Assembly (NCBI GenBank): GCA_963970005.1
Contig: CAXAMN010021585.1
Location: 283,313-347,312, forward strand
Direction: 5' to 3'
Source: Durusdinium trenchii
Taxonomy: Eukaryota; Sar; Dinophyceae; Suessiales; Symbiodiniaceae
DNA: 64,000 nucleotides
The stretch's first letter is position 1; the number at the start of each line of letters is the position of its first letter. This document shows positions 1 through 11,970 of the stretch, one piece after another. The translations under genes were made by a program, and so were the position numbers. Under the pieces are notes generated by a model that did not search any database, was not told where the DNA came from, and saw only the letters and a program-made list of their open reading frames with translations.

Positions 1-150
1 GTCTCCCTTCATGATTTCGCTCTTGGCTGCCGCTGCCGTCTTGTTTCTCAAGCTTGTCTCCCTTCATAACTTCGCTCTTGGCTGCCGCTGCCAGCTTGTC
101 TCCCAAGCTTGTCTCCCTTCATGATCTCGCTCTTGGCTGCCGCTGCCGCC
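1..150. repeat. 55-base tandem repeat, about 2.7 copies
   Basis: Each unit begins GTCTCCCTTCATRAY and contains CTCTTGGCTGCCGCTGCC; units start at 1, 56 and 111. The array runs off the left edge of the window, so its real length is unknown. The period is not a multiple of three, which argues against a coding repeat. A short fragment of the same unit (GTCTCCCAAGCTTGTCTCCC) recurs at about 246-265. Confidence 0.85.
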
Positions 151-673
151 TTATCATTTTCTCGCCTGCCTTTGACGCGGATGATGTCATAAGATGATTT
201 AGGTCTTGTTTACCTTTTCCATCCTTTTCCCGGCTTTGAGTGGGATGTCTCCCAAGCTTGTCTCCCGCTCTTGCCATGGTGTCCAACTTTTCTTTAAGTG
301 CCATCTGGGGTAGTGCTATCTGGGGTCTATGCCGGTATAATTTCATTTTTGGTGTTCCCCCACACCAGGGCTCGAGGGTCAGCTATTTAGTAGCCCTTAG
401 CCCCAGAGTGAAACCACTCGTCCGGTCGCGTGCGCTACGCCATTTGTGGTTTGTGGAAGTTGGTGGGGAAGCTGCACTCCATTTTTGGTGAGGGTGATGT
501 CAAGACCTAGAAGTCCTGCTTGCGGCCTGGACTGAACCGCAAGGTACTGATGGAACTGCTTCCAGAACTTTCGAGACAGATGGACAAGAAGTCTCCTCAG
601 TTGCTCCTGATGATTCTGTGTCCTTGATGCAAAGACACGCTGTTGTTGATAGTCCTGAGGAGGGTATAGTTCC
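151..673. other. Spacer without a recognised gene
   Basis: Only a partial copy of the upstream 55-base repeat is visible. Short open frames on both strands have no recognisable motifs. The 5' boundary of the LINE that follows cannot be fixed: no poly-pyrimidine border or target-site duplication was seen. Confidence 0.5.
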
Positions 674-1300
674 ATGCCCACCACGCTCACGACTTTGTCA
701 ACGCAGATCTCTTCGCTTAGTAGTGGACCCCCGCCGATCAGGGAGCCGGAAGATCATTTCGTGACGCATGATGCTGCCCTGCAGACTGCCCGCGAGTTTC
801 TTTTGTCTTACTGGCAGGGACAACCGTGGCACAGCGCAGCTGATCCGCTATTTTTGTCCAATGTGTGGTATTCCGACAGCAAGGAACGACATGCATCAAT
901 GCGCTGTGTCCTGCACGCCTGATAGAGGATCCGCTGGCCATTGACCACATTAGCGACTGGTGTGACAGGATATGCCCTCCAATTGAGTATGTGCATTCTC
1001 GGATTTTCGCTGCTCAAGCTGAGGTTCACCAGAACACGCCAACAGTCGTGATGACGATTGTAGAGGACTTGATGCGCCAGTGATAGTGTTGGTCTGCAGG
1101 CATACCGTTCGTGAGCCACCCATTGTCCTGACATATGTTGCCACACAAACAGTGCCAGCATGGCACATTGTAACTTGGATTGAGTTGCACATCGCAATCA
1201 AGGAGGACATTGTTTTGGAGCTCAACCAATTGGAAATCCAGCCAGAAGATGAAATTACGGGAATCCTCCACAGACAGAGGACAGGAAGAGATTAGTAGTA
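674..1300 (+). pseudogene. N-terminal region of the LINE protein, frameshifted
   Basis: Three frames hold pieces of what looks like one protein. The first reads VWYSDSKERHASMR (in 674-922). The second lies in 865-1083. The third reads VLTYVATQTVPAWHIVTWIE and continues to about 1295. The VWYSDxxxxxR pattern resembles the poorly characterised segment that precedes RNase H in related dinoflagellate LINE proteins, which I know only from memory. No known domain is recognised. Its position before RNase H suggests an ORF1-like or linker role. The breaks make it non-functional here. Confidence 0.45.
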
Positions 1301-2324
1301 GTTCGGAGTCGCAGTCTGAGTGGCATCCAGGACTGAGGCAGGACCTTCATGCCAGCCCATCTGCAGAGACCGAAGGGTTCACACTTTTGCAGATATCAGT
1401 ATCTAGTATCAAATGGACCCGGGCACCGACTGAAGGACTGAAGCCGCCGGGGAACCCAATGAAGCTTTCGCTTGATGATTCGATTAGGCACGTGGCAACG
1501 CCACACGGGAGACGAACTATTTCCCTGGCCAATCTAATTGGAGAAGATGCTGAACAACATGCCAGCGAACATAATCAGACTGTGTCAGCGCCGATTGAGA
1601 AGACAATTTGGGAATGTCTCGATTGGGATCCATGCGAGGATCTCCGGACTGATTGGCAGGTACTTACAGATCTCCCGGAAGAAACACGCACTTGGTGCGA
1701 AGGTGCATCATGGATGAATCTCTGCGATTGGGAGCCCCAGCTTTCGCAACACCTTGAAGTTTATACCGATGGGTCTTTTCGGGGACAGAAAGCAGCTTGG
1801 GCCTTCGTAGTGACTAGTGTTGGTGCTGGAGAGCGTGATATCCTAGGCTTTCTGACCGCTGTAGTAGAAGCTCAAGCTCAGGTTTTGATCTGGGCCACCT
1901 GGTGGCTCCTTCGTTTCATCAGAGCTGTTTCTTGGAGGGGTCAAGTTACTTTCCGTTGGGATAGTGTAATAGTGTCGTTGCTGGCAACAAAGCTAATGGT
2001 CTTTTTTCCGCCAATGACCCTAACGGATCGGTCGCACGCAGCCTTCAGCTTGCTTTAGAAGCGTATTTGGGCTCGGATTCCATTGCGCATGAGCATGTCA
2101 AAGCCCATACAGGAGATCACCTTAATGAAATTGCCAGTCTTAAATTTGTTAGCGCTTATACTGAAGGTGGGTCGCTTAAAAAGCTGACTACCGATTCGAA
2201 TAGGGTCCTTCCTTGGTTGTGGCGGCTCTTGAAAGATTGGAACGATCCACGGTTTCCATCTTGGAATGGCCATGACATGACTGTGTGTAGGGCGATTCCA
2301 CTATCAAGACACACAGTTGATTAG
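1180..2324 (+). pseudogene. RNase H domain of the LINE, split by a frameshift
   Basis: RNase H degrades the RNA strand of RNA-DNA hybrids during reverse transcription. The first frame (1180-2058) carries YTDGSF with the first catalytic Asp, then a helix with VVEAQAQVLIWATWWL that supplies the Glu, then RWDSVIVSL with the second Asp. After a shift near 2000 the next frame (2067-2324) reads HVKAHTGDHLNEIASL, the C-terminal His/Asp loop of type I RNase H. All four active-site elements are therefore present in order, but across two frames. The domain lies upstream of the endonuclease, an unusual place in a LINE. Residues before it (about 1300-1740) are low-similarity linker. Confidence 0.8.
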
Positions 2325-2336
2325 GTCCAAGACCAA

Positions 2337-3342
2337 ATGCTTTGGGAGCCAAAATGCAACGATCAACATTGCCTCTTGTCTTTCTCGCTTCGTATTGCTT
2401 CATATAATGCATTGTCTCTAGGCAATGAAGCCAATGAATCTATTTCTAGCACCTCCGGTAGAATTGCATGGATGAGGCACACGGTAGCGGATAAGGGCAT
2501 TCACCTTTCAGGGATACAAGAAGCCCGCACTCCGAGCGGTATTATCCAGTCAGCCAGTCATTTGCGGTTATGCTCTGGGGCTGATAATGGATGTCTTGGT
2601 GTCGAGCTCTGGATATCCCTTGGGAAGCCGTTTGCCCGTGCGGAAGGCCAGCCGCCTTTGAAATTTAGGGCAAGAGACATTTCAGTTTGCCATGCTGACC
2701 CCCGTATTCTCATAGCTGATGTCTGCACAGAGGCAATCAGTCTCTGGGTGTGTGTTGCACATGCACCGCATACAGGAACAGCAGCTGAAGTGCGAGCTGA
2801 ATGGTGGAACTTCCTTGAAGAGCACCTTCGAGCTAAACCAGAGGGCAAAGAGCTTGTGTTGCTGATAGACGCCAATGCAAGATGTGATAACCATATTTGG
2901 CCCTGAGTAGGTGAACTCCTAGATGCTAAAGCCAATGCCAACACCAATGATTGGTACGATCTGCTGGCGCGTCAGGATCTTTTTGTGCCCAGTTCATTTA
3001 GCTGCTTCCAATGGGGAAACTTTTCGACTTGGACCCATCCTGCAACAGGGATGCAATCCAGAATAGATTATGCCTGCCTGCCGATCAGCTGGATGAACGG
3101 ACAAGTGGAAGCTTGGACTGACCCAGGAGTTGATTCGGGCCATGCAGGAGCTGATCATTGTTGCACGATTGCCAACGTCTGTTGGATCGCTGAAGGCGTC
3201 CGAGCGCCCTCTCGCCATCCCCGAATCGACGTGGATAGAATGATGACAGCAGAAGGTAGAGACAAGGTCCGCCAAATTGTTCGTGATTTACCCACGGCGC
3301 CTTGGGAGATTAATGCCACTGAGCGCGCTGCAGTTTTGACCT
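2337..3342 (+). pseudogene. APE-type endonuclease domain of the LINE
   Basis: This exonuclease-endonuclease-phosphatase domain nicks target DNA to prime reverse transcription. Motifs in order: RIASYNALSL at the N-terminal beta strand; SGIQEARTPSG with the metal-binding Glu; VLLIDANAR with the D-x-N pair; SRIDYACLP with the R-I-D-Y substrate loop; and an SGHAGADH segment with the terminal Asp-His. An in-frame TGA interrupts it at about 2904, directly after NHIWP, and the same frame continues as VGELLDAKANANTNDWYDLL. A second stop lies at about 3342. The frame is otherwise intact, so the copy died by nonsense mutation. Confidence 0.85.
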
Positions 3343-3344
3343 AA

Positions 3345-5571
3345 GCCATCCAAAACAGACTCTCAGAAGCTTTTCCCCTACCGAAACGCATTAAAACCTG
3401 GTTGTGCCCCAGTGACTCTACTCGAGACTGTCTCGAAAGACTCACAAATGCCAGACGAGAACTCCGAGGATACAAGAACATCCATAAGCACTGCCTCCTT
3501 CGTTTTTTCTTTGATGCTTGGACCAAAGCCAATTGGACTGATCACCAAATCATGTGTGGACAGTGCGAGTTACTCTGGAAAAGGCGCGATTAGGGAGAGA
3601 ACTTAAAGAAGCTGCACGACAATTTGCTGCTCAGCTCAAGCAGGACAAACGTGAGTATCTAGGTCAAGTGGCGACTGATGCTGCGCACTTGTCTGTGAGT
3701 GAGATATACCGAGCTCTGAGGCCCTTGATGCCTAGTCGTAAGACTAACGGAGCCTCCAAGCCGCTGCCTCAAGTCCGGAAGCTTGACCATACACTGACGC
3801 AATCCCTACACAAATTTGATGATCGCTGGACTGAGCATTTTGCTCTCATCGAAGCACAGGCAAGGTTCATGATACTGCGTCCTTGATTCAGGATTGTATA
3901 GTACGACAAGGTTCTCAGAACTGGCCTGAATTAGAATCTTTCTGAGATCTGCCAACTTTGCAGAACATGCCCCAGGGCCGGACCGGATCCCGGCAGAGCT
4001 GCTGAAAGCAGCGCCTGCAGAGATGGCCAACCTCTGCTACCCGCTGCTCTTGAAACTAGCAATTCGGAGCGAAGAGCCCATACAGTGGAAAGGTGGACGA
4101 ACAATTGCCCTTTATAAGGGCAAGGGAGCCCACGACATCTGCTCAAACTTCCGATCTATACTGCTCATGTCGACCATAGGCAAAGCACTCAGAGCAGCGA
4201 TGAGACCGCTCATCAATGAACCGTATGTCAAAGCTAGCCCCCAAGGGCAGCTTGGAGGGAAACCTCGTCAAAGCGCGCTTTTCGGAGCTCAGATTGTACG
4301 ACATTTCATAGCTTGGCACAAGCAGAGACAACAATCTTGTGTTGTGCTTTTTTGCGATGTCACGTCAGCCTTTTACACTGTACTGAGGGAGCTCGCAGTT
4401 GGTGTCGAGGATGTCAGCTGGGAAAGTCACCTCCGGCGCATCACGAGCCATTTGTCCTTAGGACCTGAGGTTCAACAGAACCTGATGCAAGCCTTACAAG
4501 GCCATTCAGAGTTTCACCAGCTGGGAGCCAATAATCTCCAACGTTCCTTGCTTAGGGAAAGTTTGTCTGACACTTGGTTTTCCTTCGATGGCAAAAGAAG
4601 TATCCGAACGGCCAAAGGCAGCAGACCAGGTGATTCCTGGGCCGACTGCACGTTCAACATTCTATTCCAAGCAGTACTTCAGAGGTTGCTCAAGAAGCTC
4701 AAGAGGCTTGGCCTCGTTGCTGTTCTGTCTGATGGAGATGAGGATGTTGAAGACTGGCCCATTTCAGGTGCCCAATCTGATGAACCTTTTCAGGTTACCT
4801 GGGCCGATGACCTGGCTGCTTTGTTGAGTTTCAACACACCTCAAGAGATTGCTACCAAACTGCCATTTGCAGCGGCGCCCTCTTCGATACACTTGCCGAA
4901 TATGGCATGAAAGCTGCCATCGTGCTTGCAAGGGGCAAGGAAGCTGTTAAAATTCGCAGAAGCCTTTTTCGCGAAAAAGATGCAGGTTGCTATGTGGTCC
5001 TTGAAGAGGAGGTTGTGAAGCTTCCATTTATAGACCGCTACAAGCATCTAGGGGGCCTTGTGTCTGCTGCTGCCAATATATGCATCTTGAAATCCGAGCC
5101 AGCTGTACTAAGAGCAGATCCACATTTTGGAGGATCGGACATAAAGTCCTCCGCAATAAACGACTTCCTTTCGAATCTAGGAAGACCATCTTCGAAGCAA
5201 CAGTAGTTTCGGTTCATGCATGGGGTGCCAGAGCCTGGCCGCTTTTAAGTGTCCAGGAATGGCACCTATGGGCAACCGCTCTGTGGGACTTGTACCTCAA
5301 GATGGTCCCACATTTGGTTCGCAATAAACATTTGCATGTTTCTCGATGCGAGCTGTTGAGTGAGGGAAAATTCACCAGACCCGAAGATGTGTTGCATGTT
5401 GCAAGAGTATGCCATATTGGCTCTATGATTCTTTCGGCACCGCCATTGCTTCATGCCTTTGTTACCAGAGACGTTTTAGCCATGCAAGGATATCGTACAT
5501 CCATGCAGTGGTTTTGGGATGGCCTTGGACGTGACCAGGGGCTGCCTAGACCGCAAGATTGGTCTGCGTGA
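3345..5571 (+). pseudogene. Reverse transcriptase of the LINE with linker and thumb region
   Basis: A linker rich in Arg and Leu (3345-3890, two frames) leads to APGPDRIPAELLKAAP (about 3966-4010), which opens the RT. The main frame (4023-4910) shows LFCDVTSAF (residues 109-117) as motif A, SRPGDSWAD (200-208) as motif B and TWADDLA (259-265) as the catalytic [FY]ADD box, here with Trp in first place. After a frameshift near 4880 the next frame reads LPFIDRYKHLGGLV, the usual block after the catalytic box. A further frame (5080-5571) holds HAWGARAW and a Leu- and His-rich extension. At least three frames are needed, so no full enzyme can be made. Confidence 0.85.
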
Positions 5572-5697
5572 GCAGACTTCATCATTGCGTCTCCTGTCAA
5601 ATGAAAGTCAACTGTCAAGCGCATTGCCTCTCGCTATACTAGAGGGTTTCAAAGACTGGCAGAAGTCGAAATCTGTCACAGGAGAATTCTACAGTCC

Positions 5698-6477
5698 TTG
5701 CAGGAGCTCAAATGCGTTCTGCCAGAAAGTGTTCCTGGCAACACCGTCCATGTTTGTCTTCCCTGCCAGACAGGCTTCAACAGCATGAGAGCTTGGTTTT
5801 GTCATGCTTCGCAAAAACATGGGTATGTCTCCATGCAGGGTGAAGCCGCCCGTGGACAAATTTGTCCCTGTTGTAGCAAGCACTACAAGTCCGCTTTGAG
5901 TCTCAAGCACCATTTGACTTACAGCGGGCCACGCCGAACCTTCATGTGGGAGCATCGTAATGAACTGCAGCATGAAGCTAGTGCGGAGCAGCACCCTCAG
6001 ATGCCTTGGAGGAGCGCTGCACAAGATCCTGTCCAAGCCTCAGCTGTCTTCGACAGAGATATTGACCTACTCACTCGTGAGTTAGAGTATACTCTGCAAC
6101 ATGACTTTGGAGAAATTGGACAAGTGAATTTTAGCACTGCTCTGGCTGAGAAGCTGCAAGCAGCCTGTACAACTGTTATGCCTTTTGCGTCAATCCACAA
6201 AGGATTCACAAGTTGGGCAAACAGATTGCTGCAATCCAGGGATATGTCCCTATTAGCTGCTCTTGAGAAGGTTGGTTCCTGGCTTCTGCAACAGAGCAAT
6301 CAGTTCACCATTCGGAGTAGTAAGCAAGATTCAATCCCAGACGAATGTGATCGTTTAGAAGTTTCCGTTTGCACAGCCATCTCCCCACCGCGGTTTTGCC
6401 CACGTACGGCTTTGTTCCTGCATTTCTTCAGTGGACATAGACGACCTACAGTTGTGGTTGGAACGTGTCCATGCTGA
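5698..6477 (+). pseudogene. Zinc-finger region and start of methyltransferase-like domain of the LINE
   Basis: This 259-residue frame has two zinc-binding modules. The first is C20-x2-C23 with H36 and H41 (VCLPCQTGF...CHASQKHG). The second is C56-P-C-C59 with a His pair at 71-72 (CPCCSKHYKSALSLKHHL). Such fingers after RT usually bind element RNA or target DNA. Residues 80-235 have no recognised domain. The end of the frame reads LFLHFFSGHRR (about 241-251), which is motif I of the methyltransferase-like domain that continues in the frame opening at 6431. The frameshift therefore falls just after motif I. Confidence 0.7.
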
Positions 6478-7189
6478 TTTAGACATCACCATAGAGGTTG
6501 CGTCCATTGACATTATTATCTCGCCAGAGAAATGTGACTTAGCTTCCAAAAGCCAGCAAGCCAAGCCTTTGGCTTGGATCCGAACAGGTCATATAGCTGG
6601 CATCCTGATCGGGCCACCTTGTGAGACGTGGTCAGTGGCACGGGAGGAAACCGTCGAGGGACCAGCCCCTCGACCTCTTCGCTCCAAGGAAGCTCCATGG
6701 GGGTTATGGGACCTCCGAGGGAATGAACATTTTCAAGTCACCATTGGATCGCTCCTCCTTGGTTTCGCCTTTGAGGCCATGCTGGCGCAGGCAAGCATGA
6801 AGGGCTTCGGCGCAATGGAACACCCAAGGAATCCCAGCGAGTTTATGCAGCACCGGAAGGAAGCACCTTCCATCTGGAGCTTGCAAGTGACTCGATGGCT
6901 GTTGAATACAGGACTTTTCCACCTACTGAATGTCGAGCAAGGATATCACGGCGCTTCTAGTCGGAAGCCAACGACGTTGATGCTGTGTGGAGTGGCTCCA
7001 GAACGAGCAGGAGACCTGGAAAAGCAAGTTCGTTCCACTGAGGCACCGCTAGTTTCGAACATAGGTAGGAATGCTACCCGCCACATGGAAGACAAGTCAC
7101 CTGAAGGTGTACCCATCCGGGTTTTGTCGCTTTTTGGCGCTCTTGTACAAAGAATGGTGGAGTACAAGAGTCGCTCTGCCGTATGTTGA
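6405..7189 (+). pseudogene. C5-methyltransferase-like domain at the C-terminus of the LINE
   Basis: Motif I is HFFSGHRR in the preceding frame. The frame from 6431 (252 residues) continues with DIDDLQLWLE and VASIDIII, then ILIGPPCETWSVARE (58-72) with a Pro-Pro-Cys that matches the catalytic Cys motif IV of cytosine-C5 methyltransferases. GFGAMEHP (125-132) takes the place of the ENV motif VI, with His in place of Asn. SRKPTTLMLCG (177-187) resembles motif VIII. The order fits a DNA methyltransferase fold. The changed motif VI leaves enzymatic activity uncertain even in intact relatives, and in this copy motif I is in another frame. An alternative is a SAM-binding domain with another substrate. 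Confidence 0.65.
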
Positions 7190-9354
7190 TGTCGATGAGG
7201 CCCGGCAGTGGTTACAGGAACTCGTTCAGACCCTGCCGACGGGTGAAACTACCTTTGGCCCCGACTTCAATAAGCGCAGCCACCGTTAATTCAGAATTCG
7301 TGTGCGAGGCGCCGCACTCGTACCGAGACCCTGGCGCGAATCGAAATCGGAAAATTGAAATCGAAAAAATCGTACCCCCACACCATATGAACAGATGGAG
7401 TTCGTTCGGGGTTCACCTCTCCTTTTCCAAACAAAGCGGCTGACTTAAGGGGGGGGGGGCACCTGTATGGAAGCTCCGCGCGGCCCGTGCGGCGCCCGTG
7501 TCCGTGGGGTCAGGTCCAAAGGGCTGTTCAGTTGGATGGAGCGGGAAACAGAGGGTCGATGAACATGCTTCAGTCATCTTCAGTCACGATCTATCAAGGA
7601 AGTTATAGATCTATATGTAAATAGCAAGGAAAACACACCAGTCGCAAAGGTGAACTGGTTGATCATCAATCAAACACTAGTTCCAATATGGAGATGTAGA
7701 ACATGGTAAAACCATTCCATTATGGAGAGTTTATTCATCATGAGTCCTTAACACAGTCTTTTTGTGCCCATCCTGTGCAGATGTCCAAACCCAAAAGTCT
7801 TGTTAGTGTGCAGATTGTGCAGGGATGCATTGGTTTAAGAACAATTTGGTGTTCCAACCTGTGGTTGGGACACATTGAGACCTTTACCTATTGCATATAC
7901 CAAAAGACCCGCAACACTAGAGACCATGGGAACAATGCGTATTTGGGTCATTGAAAACGGATTGACTTTTGCTGCGATCCACCCAGAAGTTAGTGTTTAT
8001 ATGTGTCCTATCATGCTCCGTGTCGGTCAGGCCGCTTCGTCGCTTCGTGATGTCCAACCCTCGTCGGCCCACGGTCGTCACGGGCCTGTTCAGGTGAAGG
8101 CATGCCACGAGCAGGGGTGCCCAGCAAGGCTTGCTGGCTGATGGCCAGTCTCCATGTTCTTCCAAACATCGAACATCGGAAAGGTAGAAGGATCGCTTTT
8201 GAAGTTTCCTCATCACTTTCTTTCCACCGCGAGCGGCCGCGTTTCGCGGCCACGAATCCGTTGAAGATTGGTTGCCGACGTCCGGGGAGTAGTTTGTTCA
8301 GTTTGAAGGGTCACATAGAGGTCAAGTAAATATCCCTTTGGATTGTTGGGGAATGTATTTGAGATATTTTGAGATGGCTATGTTCATCACATGTTTGTCT
8401 ATTGAGGGTGATGACAGAATACGGCACAGCAGGCCCAAACTGTCCAATAAGGCACAGGGACAGCTCACTGTCACTCCACGGACATATTCTCGTGTCTCTT
8501 CTTGCATAATCTGATTACTTTGAACTCTGTAGCAACAATCACCCCCTTTTGTGTAACCAGTGTTGCTTCCCGGGAGAGGCTCCAACCATCCGTCCGTGCA
8601 CCTGAACGAGGCAGCCAGCCAATGGCCTATAGTTACTAGGGAGGTGCCATGAGGTGACCCTCTTAAAATGCACCCCCCCCCCCCCGGCACTTCGCGCACT
8701 TCGCCCACTCACCCAGCCTGGAGCCTTGAGCCGGGTTTGGGGCGCGGATCGCCCAATGGCTGACGGGGGCAGGGATATATATTACAATATATTTTGCGAA
8801 GATGATCCCCTGTACCCAGTGAGTGGATTGGTCATGACTGGTCTATGTTCCTTCTTCCACGGGGTCGTTGCCCACACGCAGGTCTCCTTGTTTAATTGCA
8901 ACACATTGTGTTAAACAAGTATCGAGATGTCGGCCCTTAACTAACCATCATCTACTGGGCCCAGGGAATAAAACACACCCAAAACCGACACGCATGTCGT
9001 CGTTCGGGTCTCGATCTTCATTGTGTACAGGGCGGCATCTGGACGTGTTTTCTTTCCGAGGCACGCGATCCAGAAGGCCGATGAGGAGACGGTGGCTGGG
9101 TGGGGACCCTCAGGGCCTCAGACAGTCGTAGGACAGGGAACCATGCGATGCTTTGCGAGGACGCGGCTGGTTTTGACATGTTTAACTTGTTTTTCCTTTT
9201 TGCAGTTGGATTTATTCAATGACTGCCGGATACGTCCGGTTCCTTTTCAAAAGTTGGGGGCCACGACATAAAGATCGATAGTCAATGAATTTCTTTGAGA
9301 GCAATTAGGACAGCTTGTCCTGCAGCCACCAGACTAAGCTGTACCGTGCCCACA

Positions 9355-9999
9355 TCATCCTGCAAATGCCAGCAACATGATTGAGCTCTGAGTGTTGGAG
9401 ATGCCAGCAAACTGCAGGCCGATGAACGATACAAAAACACTGCTCGAAAGACTAACATCACCCAGCTTGAAAGTCTTCCATGCTTTGTTTGGACATGTGC
9501 TGAGTTCAAACAAGTGATGAAAGACAATCATGGCCCAGACGTATGTCTTTACCTCCTTGTTCGCCCCAAAGTGATTGCTACAAGCTAGGGCAGAACATGA
9601 ATATGCAGGTCCCCCTCGCTTCACCCCTCCCTTTGTTGGTGTCGTGCAGCGATGTTTCATGTCTTCACAGCTCGCAGAATTTAAGCGGCATCCAGGGTGA
9701 AGCTGCAAATGGGCCTCCAAATGAGAAATCCCATGAACGCCATGATTCGCCCATCTTTCCTTGCAGAACATTCCATTTTGAGTCAGCTTGCTGACCCTGG
9801 ACATCAACCACCCCTGGCCTGATTGAGTTTCATATCCCCAAACCAGGGTAGGTTGACCTCCGCCAACGTAGAGGTCGGGCGGCAAGATCGTGGCGAAGAT
9901 GCTGAACGCGGCGCCGGGGAGCCGAAGCGGGCGGAACGCACAAGATGCGTTGCAAAAGGAAAAGGAAGAGAAGAGTAAGAATATCACCAGAACGCACAA
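9355..9999 (-). other. 214-codon minus-strand open frame, possible interspersed repeat
   Basis: The translation contains WGYETQSGQGWLMSRVSKL and CSALACSNHFGANKEV. I recall very similar strings in many predicted proteins of Symbiodinium, which suggests a dispersed repeat rather than a gene. No domain, signal peptide or splice context supports a protein. The frame covers most of the repeat only because it lacks stops. Confidence 0.25.
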
Positions 10000-10010
10000 G
10001 ATGCGTTGCA
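9935..10010. repeat. Direct repeat of 21 bases, about 55 bases apart
   Basis: GAACGCACAAGATGCGTTGCA occurs at about 9935-9955 and again at about 9990-10010. Inside it TGCGTT and AACGCA are self-complementary (AACGCACAAGATGCGTT), so each copy can fold into a small hairpin. Function unknown. Confidence 0.7.
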
Positions 10011-10623
10011 GAGGTAAGATCTTATATCCTGGTGATATGTATCCTGGTGCTCAGAATTCCAAATGGTAGGAGCTTGGGTCCTGGGTGTTTCTTGTTTGCA
10101 TGTGAAAGACCACTTGGCTACCATGCTACGGCTGACTCTATAGGCTAGCACCTCACTGTGATTTGGGGAGCTTTTAAGGTCGGACCTAAATAGGACACAA
10201 CTGGACATAAAGCAAGGCTGGAGCTTGGCTCCGCTCCTGATCTTGGCCTGTTCTAGGCCGTCCGGCATCGCTGCGGCGCAGAATCCTTGAACTGTCAGAC
10301 CCCACCAGACCAAACAGCTCCAAGAAGCACAAACTACACCCAGAAAGCATGACACATGCCAGAATAATTTAGGATAATGTCCACTGATGTCTACTCTTCT
10401 ATACCCTTTACTTGTCTTATTGGGTGTCTATACTCACCCCTTTGTTGGAATAGCCTAGGTGGAACACTGAAGTGACATGTGGCCTTAAGGTCTTTAAAAC
10501 ACTTTCCCAGAGCTTGGCATCTATAGAAGAAAATCCAATGCAGCCACAATGTAGCCTTTTCCTTTATTACATGTTTGTTTGTTTTCTTGGGGTTATCTAT
10601 TTTCCATCTTCCTGTTGGGATGG

Positions 10624-10712
10624 AGCGCGAGAGAGCGAGAGAACGAGAGGGGAAGAGAGAGAGAGAGAGAGAGAGCGCGCGCGCGCGTGCGCGCATAGCA
10701 TAGCATAGCAGA
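10624..10712. repeat. Compound microsatellite (GA)n, (GC)n, (CATAG)n
   Basis: A GAGA-rich tract passes into GCGCGCGCGCG and then into four imperfect CATAG/CAGAG units. Short Leu/Ser-rich or Arg/Glu-rich open frames across it on both strands are artefacts of the simple sequence. Confidence 0.9.
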
Positions 10713-11131
10713 GCATAGCTCATGCATTTTGAGGAGGTCGGGGTCCCCAGTGTGTATAGGTTCTGTTTGATTGAAAAAGCGAGCGTGGAAAGGGAATATA
10801 AGAGTTATCAGACGACCCGGAGGCACACAGATTGAACAATTTGGTTCTCTTGGAGGGATGGTCTCCAAGAATAGGATGGGAGGAACAACATCCGAAGGGG
10901 TTGAACAAAGGACAACGAATAAGCCAAATGAACAGCAGATGCCACCTGTGGGTGGCCTGTCCTTTTGGACCATGAAACGAAGTAATTAGCCACATACTCT
11001 TGAGTGAGGTGAGCTCAAGAGGCTGACCCTCCCTTTGGGACAGTCCATGACCTGAGCCGGAGAATCTTGTTATTGATTTCTGAAAATGAAGTTTCTACTT
11101 CCGGCTGCTGTCCGCAGGGAGTTGTGAAGCG

Positions 11132-11970
11132 TTGAAGAAGCAGGAGAGTACAAGAGTCAAACCAATTCCAAAAAGGAACCTGCAGGATTCCCACTGCACC
11201 TTCCGTCACCTGGAGACTGTTTCATCCACAAAGAGCCCGGTGCACGGCATGGCAACGCCACCCGGGCCGTGTTCGGCTTTCAGGGTGCCGCAGCGTCTCC
11301 GCTGCTGTCGGACATGCAGCAATGTTGTCACCCCCGGTGCTTGGCAGACGCGGGGCTCGGATACATTCGTGAAGATTTTGAAGCCGCCGGCGGACCAGGG
11401 AGCTCTTCCAGGCCGTGGACGGCGAACTTGCGGGGCCAGGCCGACGGCCGGCCTCATCCAGATACACTCGGGAGTGCTGGAGCAGTGCCGCAGCTCACTG
11501 CTCCCCAGCTTTGTGTTCTTTTTGACACCATGCATCTATATTTCTCCAACGGCCTTGTGTCCTGGGAAATGCAGATGTGTCGACAGACTCTACATGAGGA
11601 CTTCCCAGCCTTTACACTGACTGGAAGCAATCGAAGCAGCCATTGGGCAGAACCAATATGTATACGTCGGCGAAGGGGCGGCTATGGATACGCAATTGAT
11701 GCCCAAGGGCAAGAGGGAGGTGATGAAGACAAACAACTTACAGGAGAAGCTACCGCAGCTGCAGGCGAAGTTGGATACGTGTCTCAAGGCACGTATCGAG
11801 TGCGCGAGCCGAGGTTTCCTCGTTGAGGCGCACGAGAGGCGGGAGACTGTGCCATGGGAGCAAGACTTGGGCTGCAAAGGCACGCCTTTGGCCTCCTTCG
11901 GTCATGGCCCCCGCACTGCCGCGGGCCGAAGTGGGCAGGAACCGGAGGCCACGCACATGTGCATTTGACT
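11132..11970 (+). other. Possible coding segment of unknown function
   Basis: Overlapping plus-strand frames are open here. One frame (11269-11826) starts FGFQGAAASPLL; another (11684-11968) reads DTQLMPKGKREVMKTN and then a Leu- and Lys-rich stretch with coiled-coil character (NLQEKLPQLQAKLDTCLKA). GC content is higher than in the flanks, as in the proven exons further right. I recognise no domain and could not match it to the reductase, so it may be an exon of another gene or a repeat. Confidence 0.2.

Larger units (their letters stand above)
674..7290 (+). mobile_element. Decayed LINE-type retrotransposon (RNase H, APE, RT, Zn finger, methyltransferase-like)
   Basis: Motifs read in one direction through all three frames give a non-LTR element: a cryptic N-terminal region, RNase H (about 1750-2150), apurinic-type endonuclease (2395-3170), reverse transcriptase (3960-5070), a C-terminal RT extension (5080-5575), C2H2-type zinc fingers (5755-5915) and a methyltransferase-like domain (6405-7189). 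RNase H before the endonuclease differs from I-, R1- or L1-type LINEs, where RNase H, if present, follows RT. Frameshifts near 2000, 3550, 4880 and 6460 and in-frame stops at 2904 and 3342 show an inactive copy. No poly-A or simple-repeat tail or flanking duplication was identified, so both ends are approximate. Such composite LINE proteins are abundant in Symbiodinium predicted proteomes, from memory. Confidence 0.85.

Noticed and set aside
8222..8287. Possible N-terminal reductase exon reading ESVEDWLPTSG
   Set aside because: It resembles the EVxDWLxxxSG block, but it is one short match in one of three open frames, and splice sites and phase could not be made to fit.
10391..10973. Ser/Leu- and Arg/Ala-rich open frames on the minus strand
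   Set aside because: They are produced by the (GA)n and (GC)n microsatellite.
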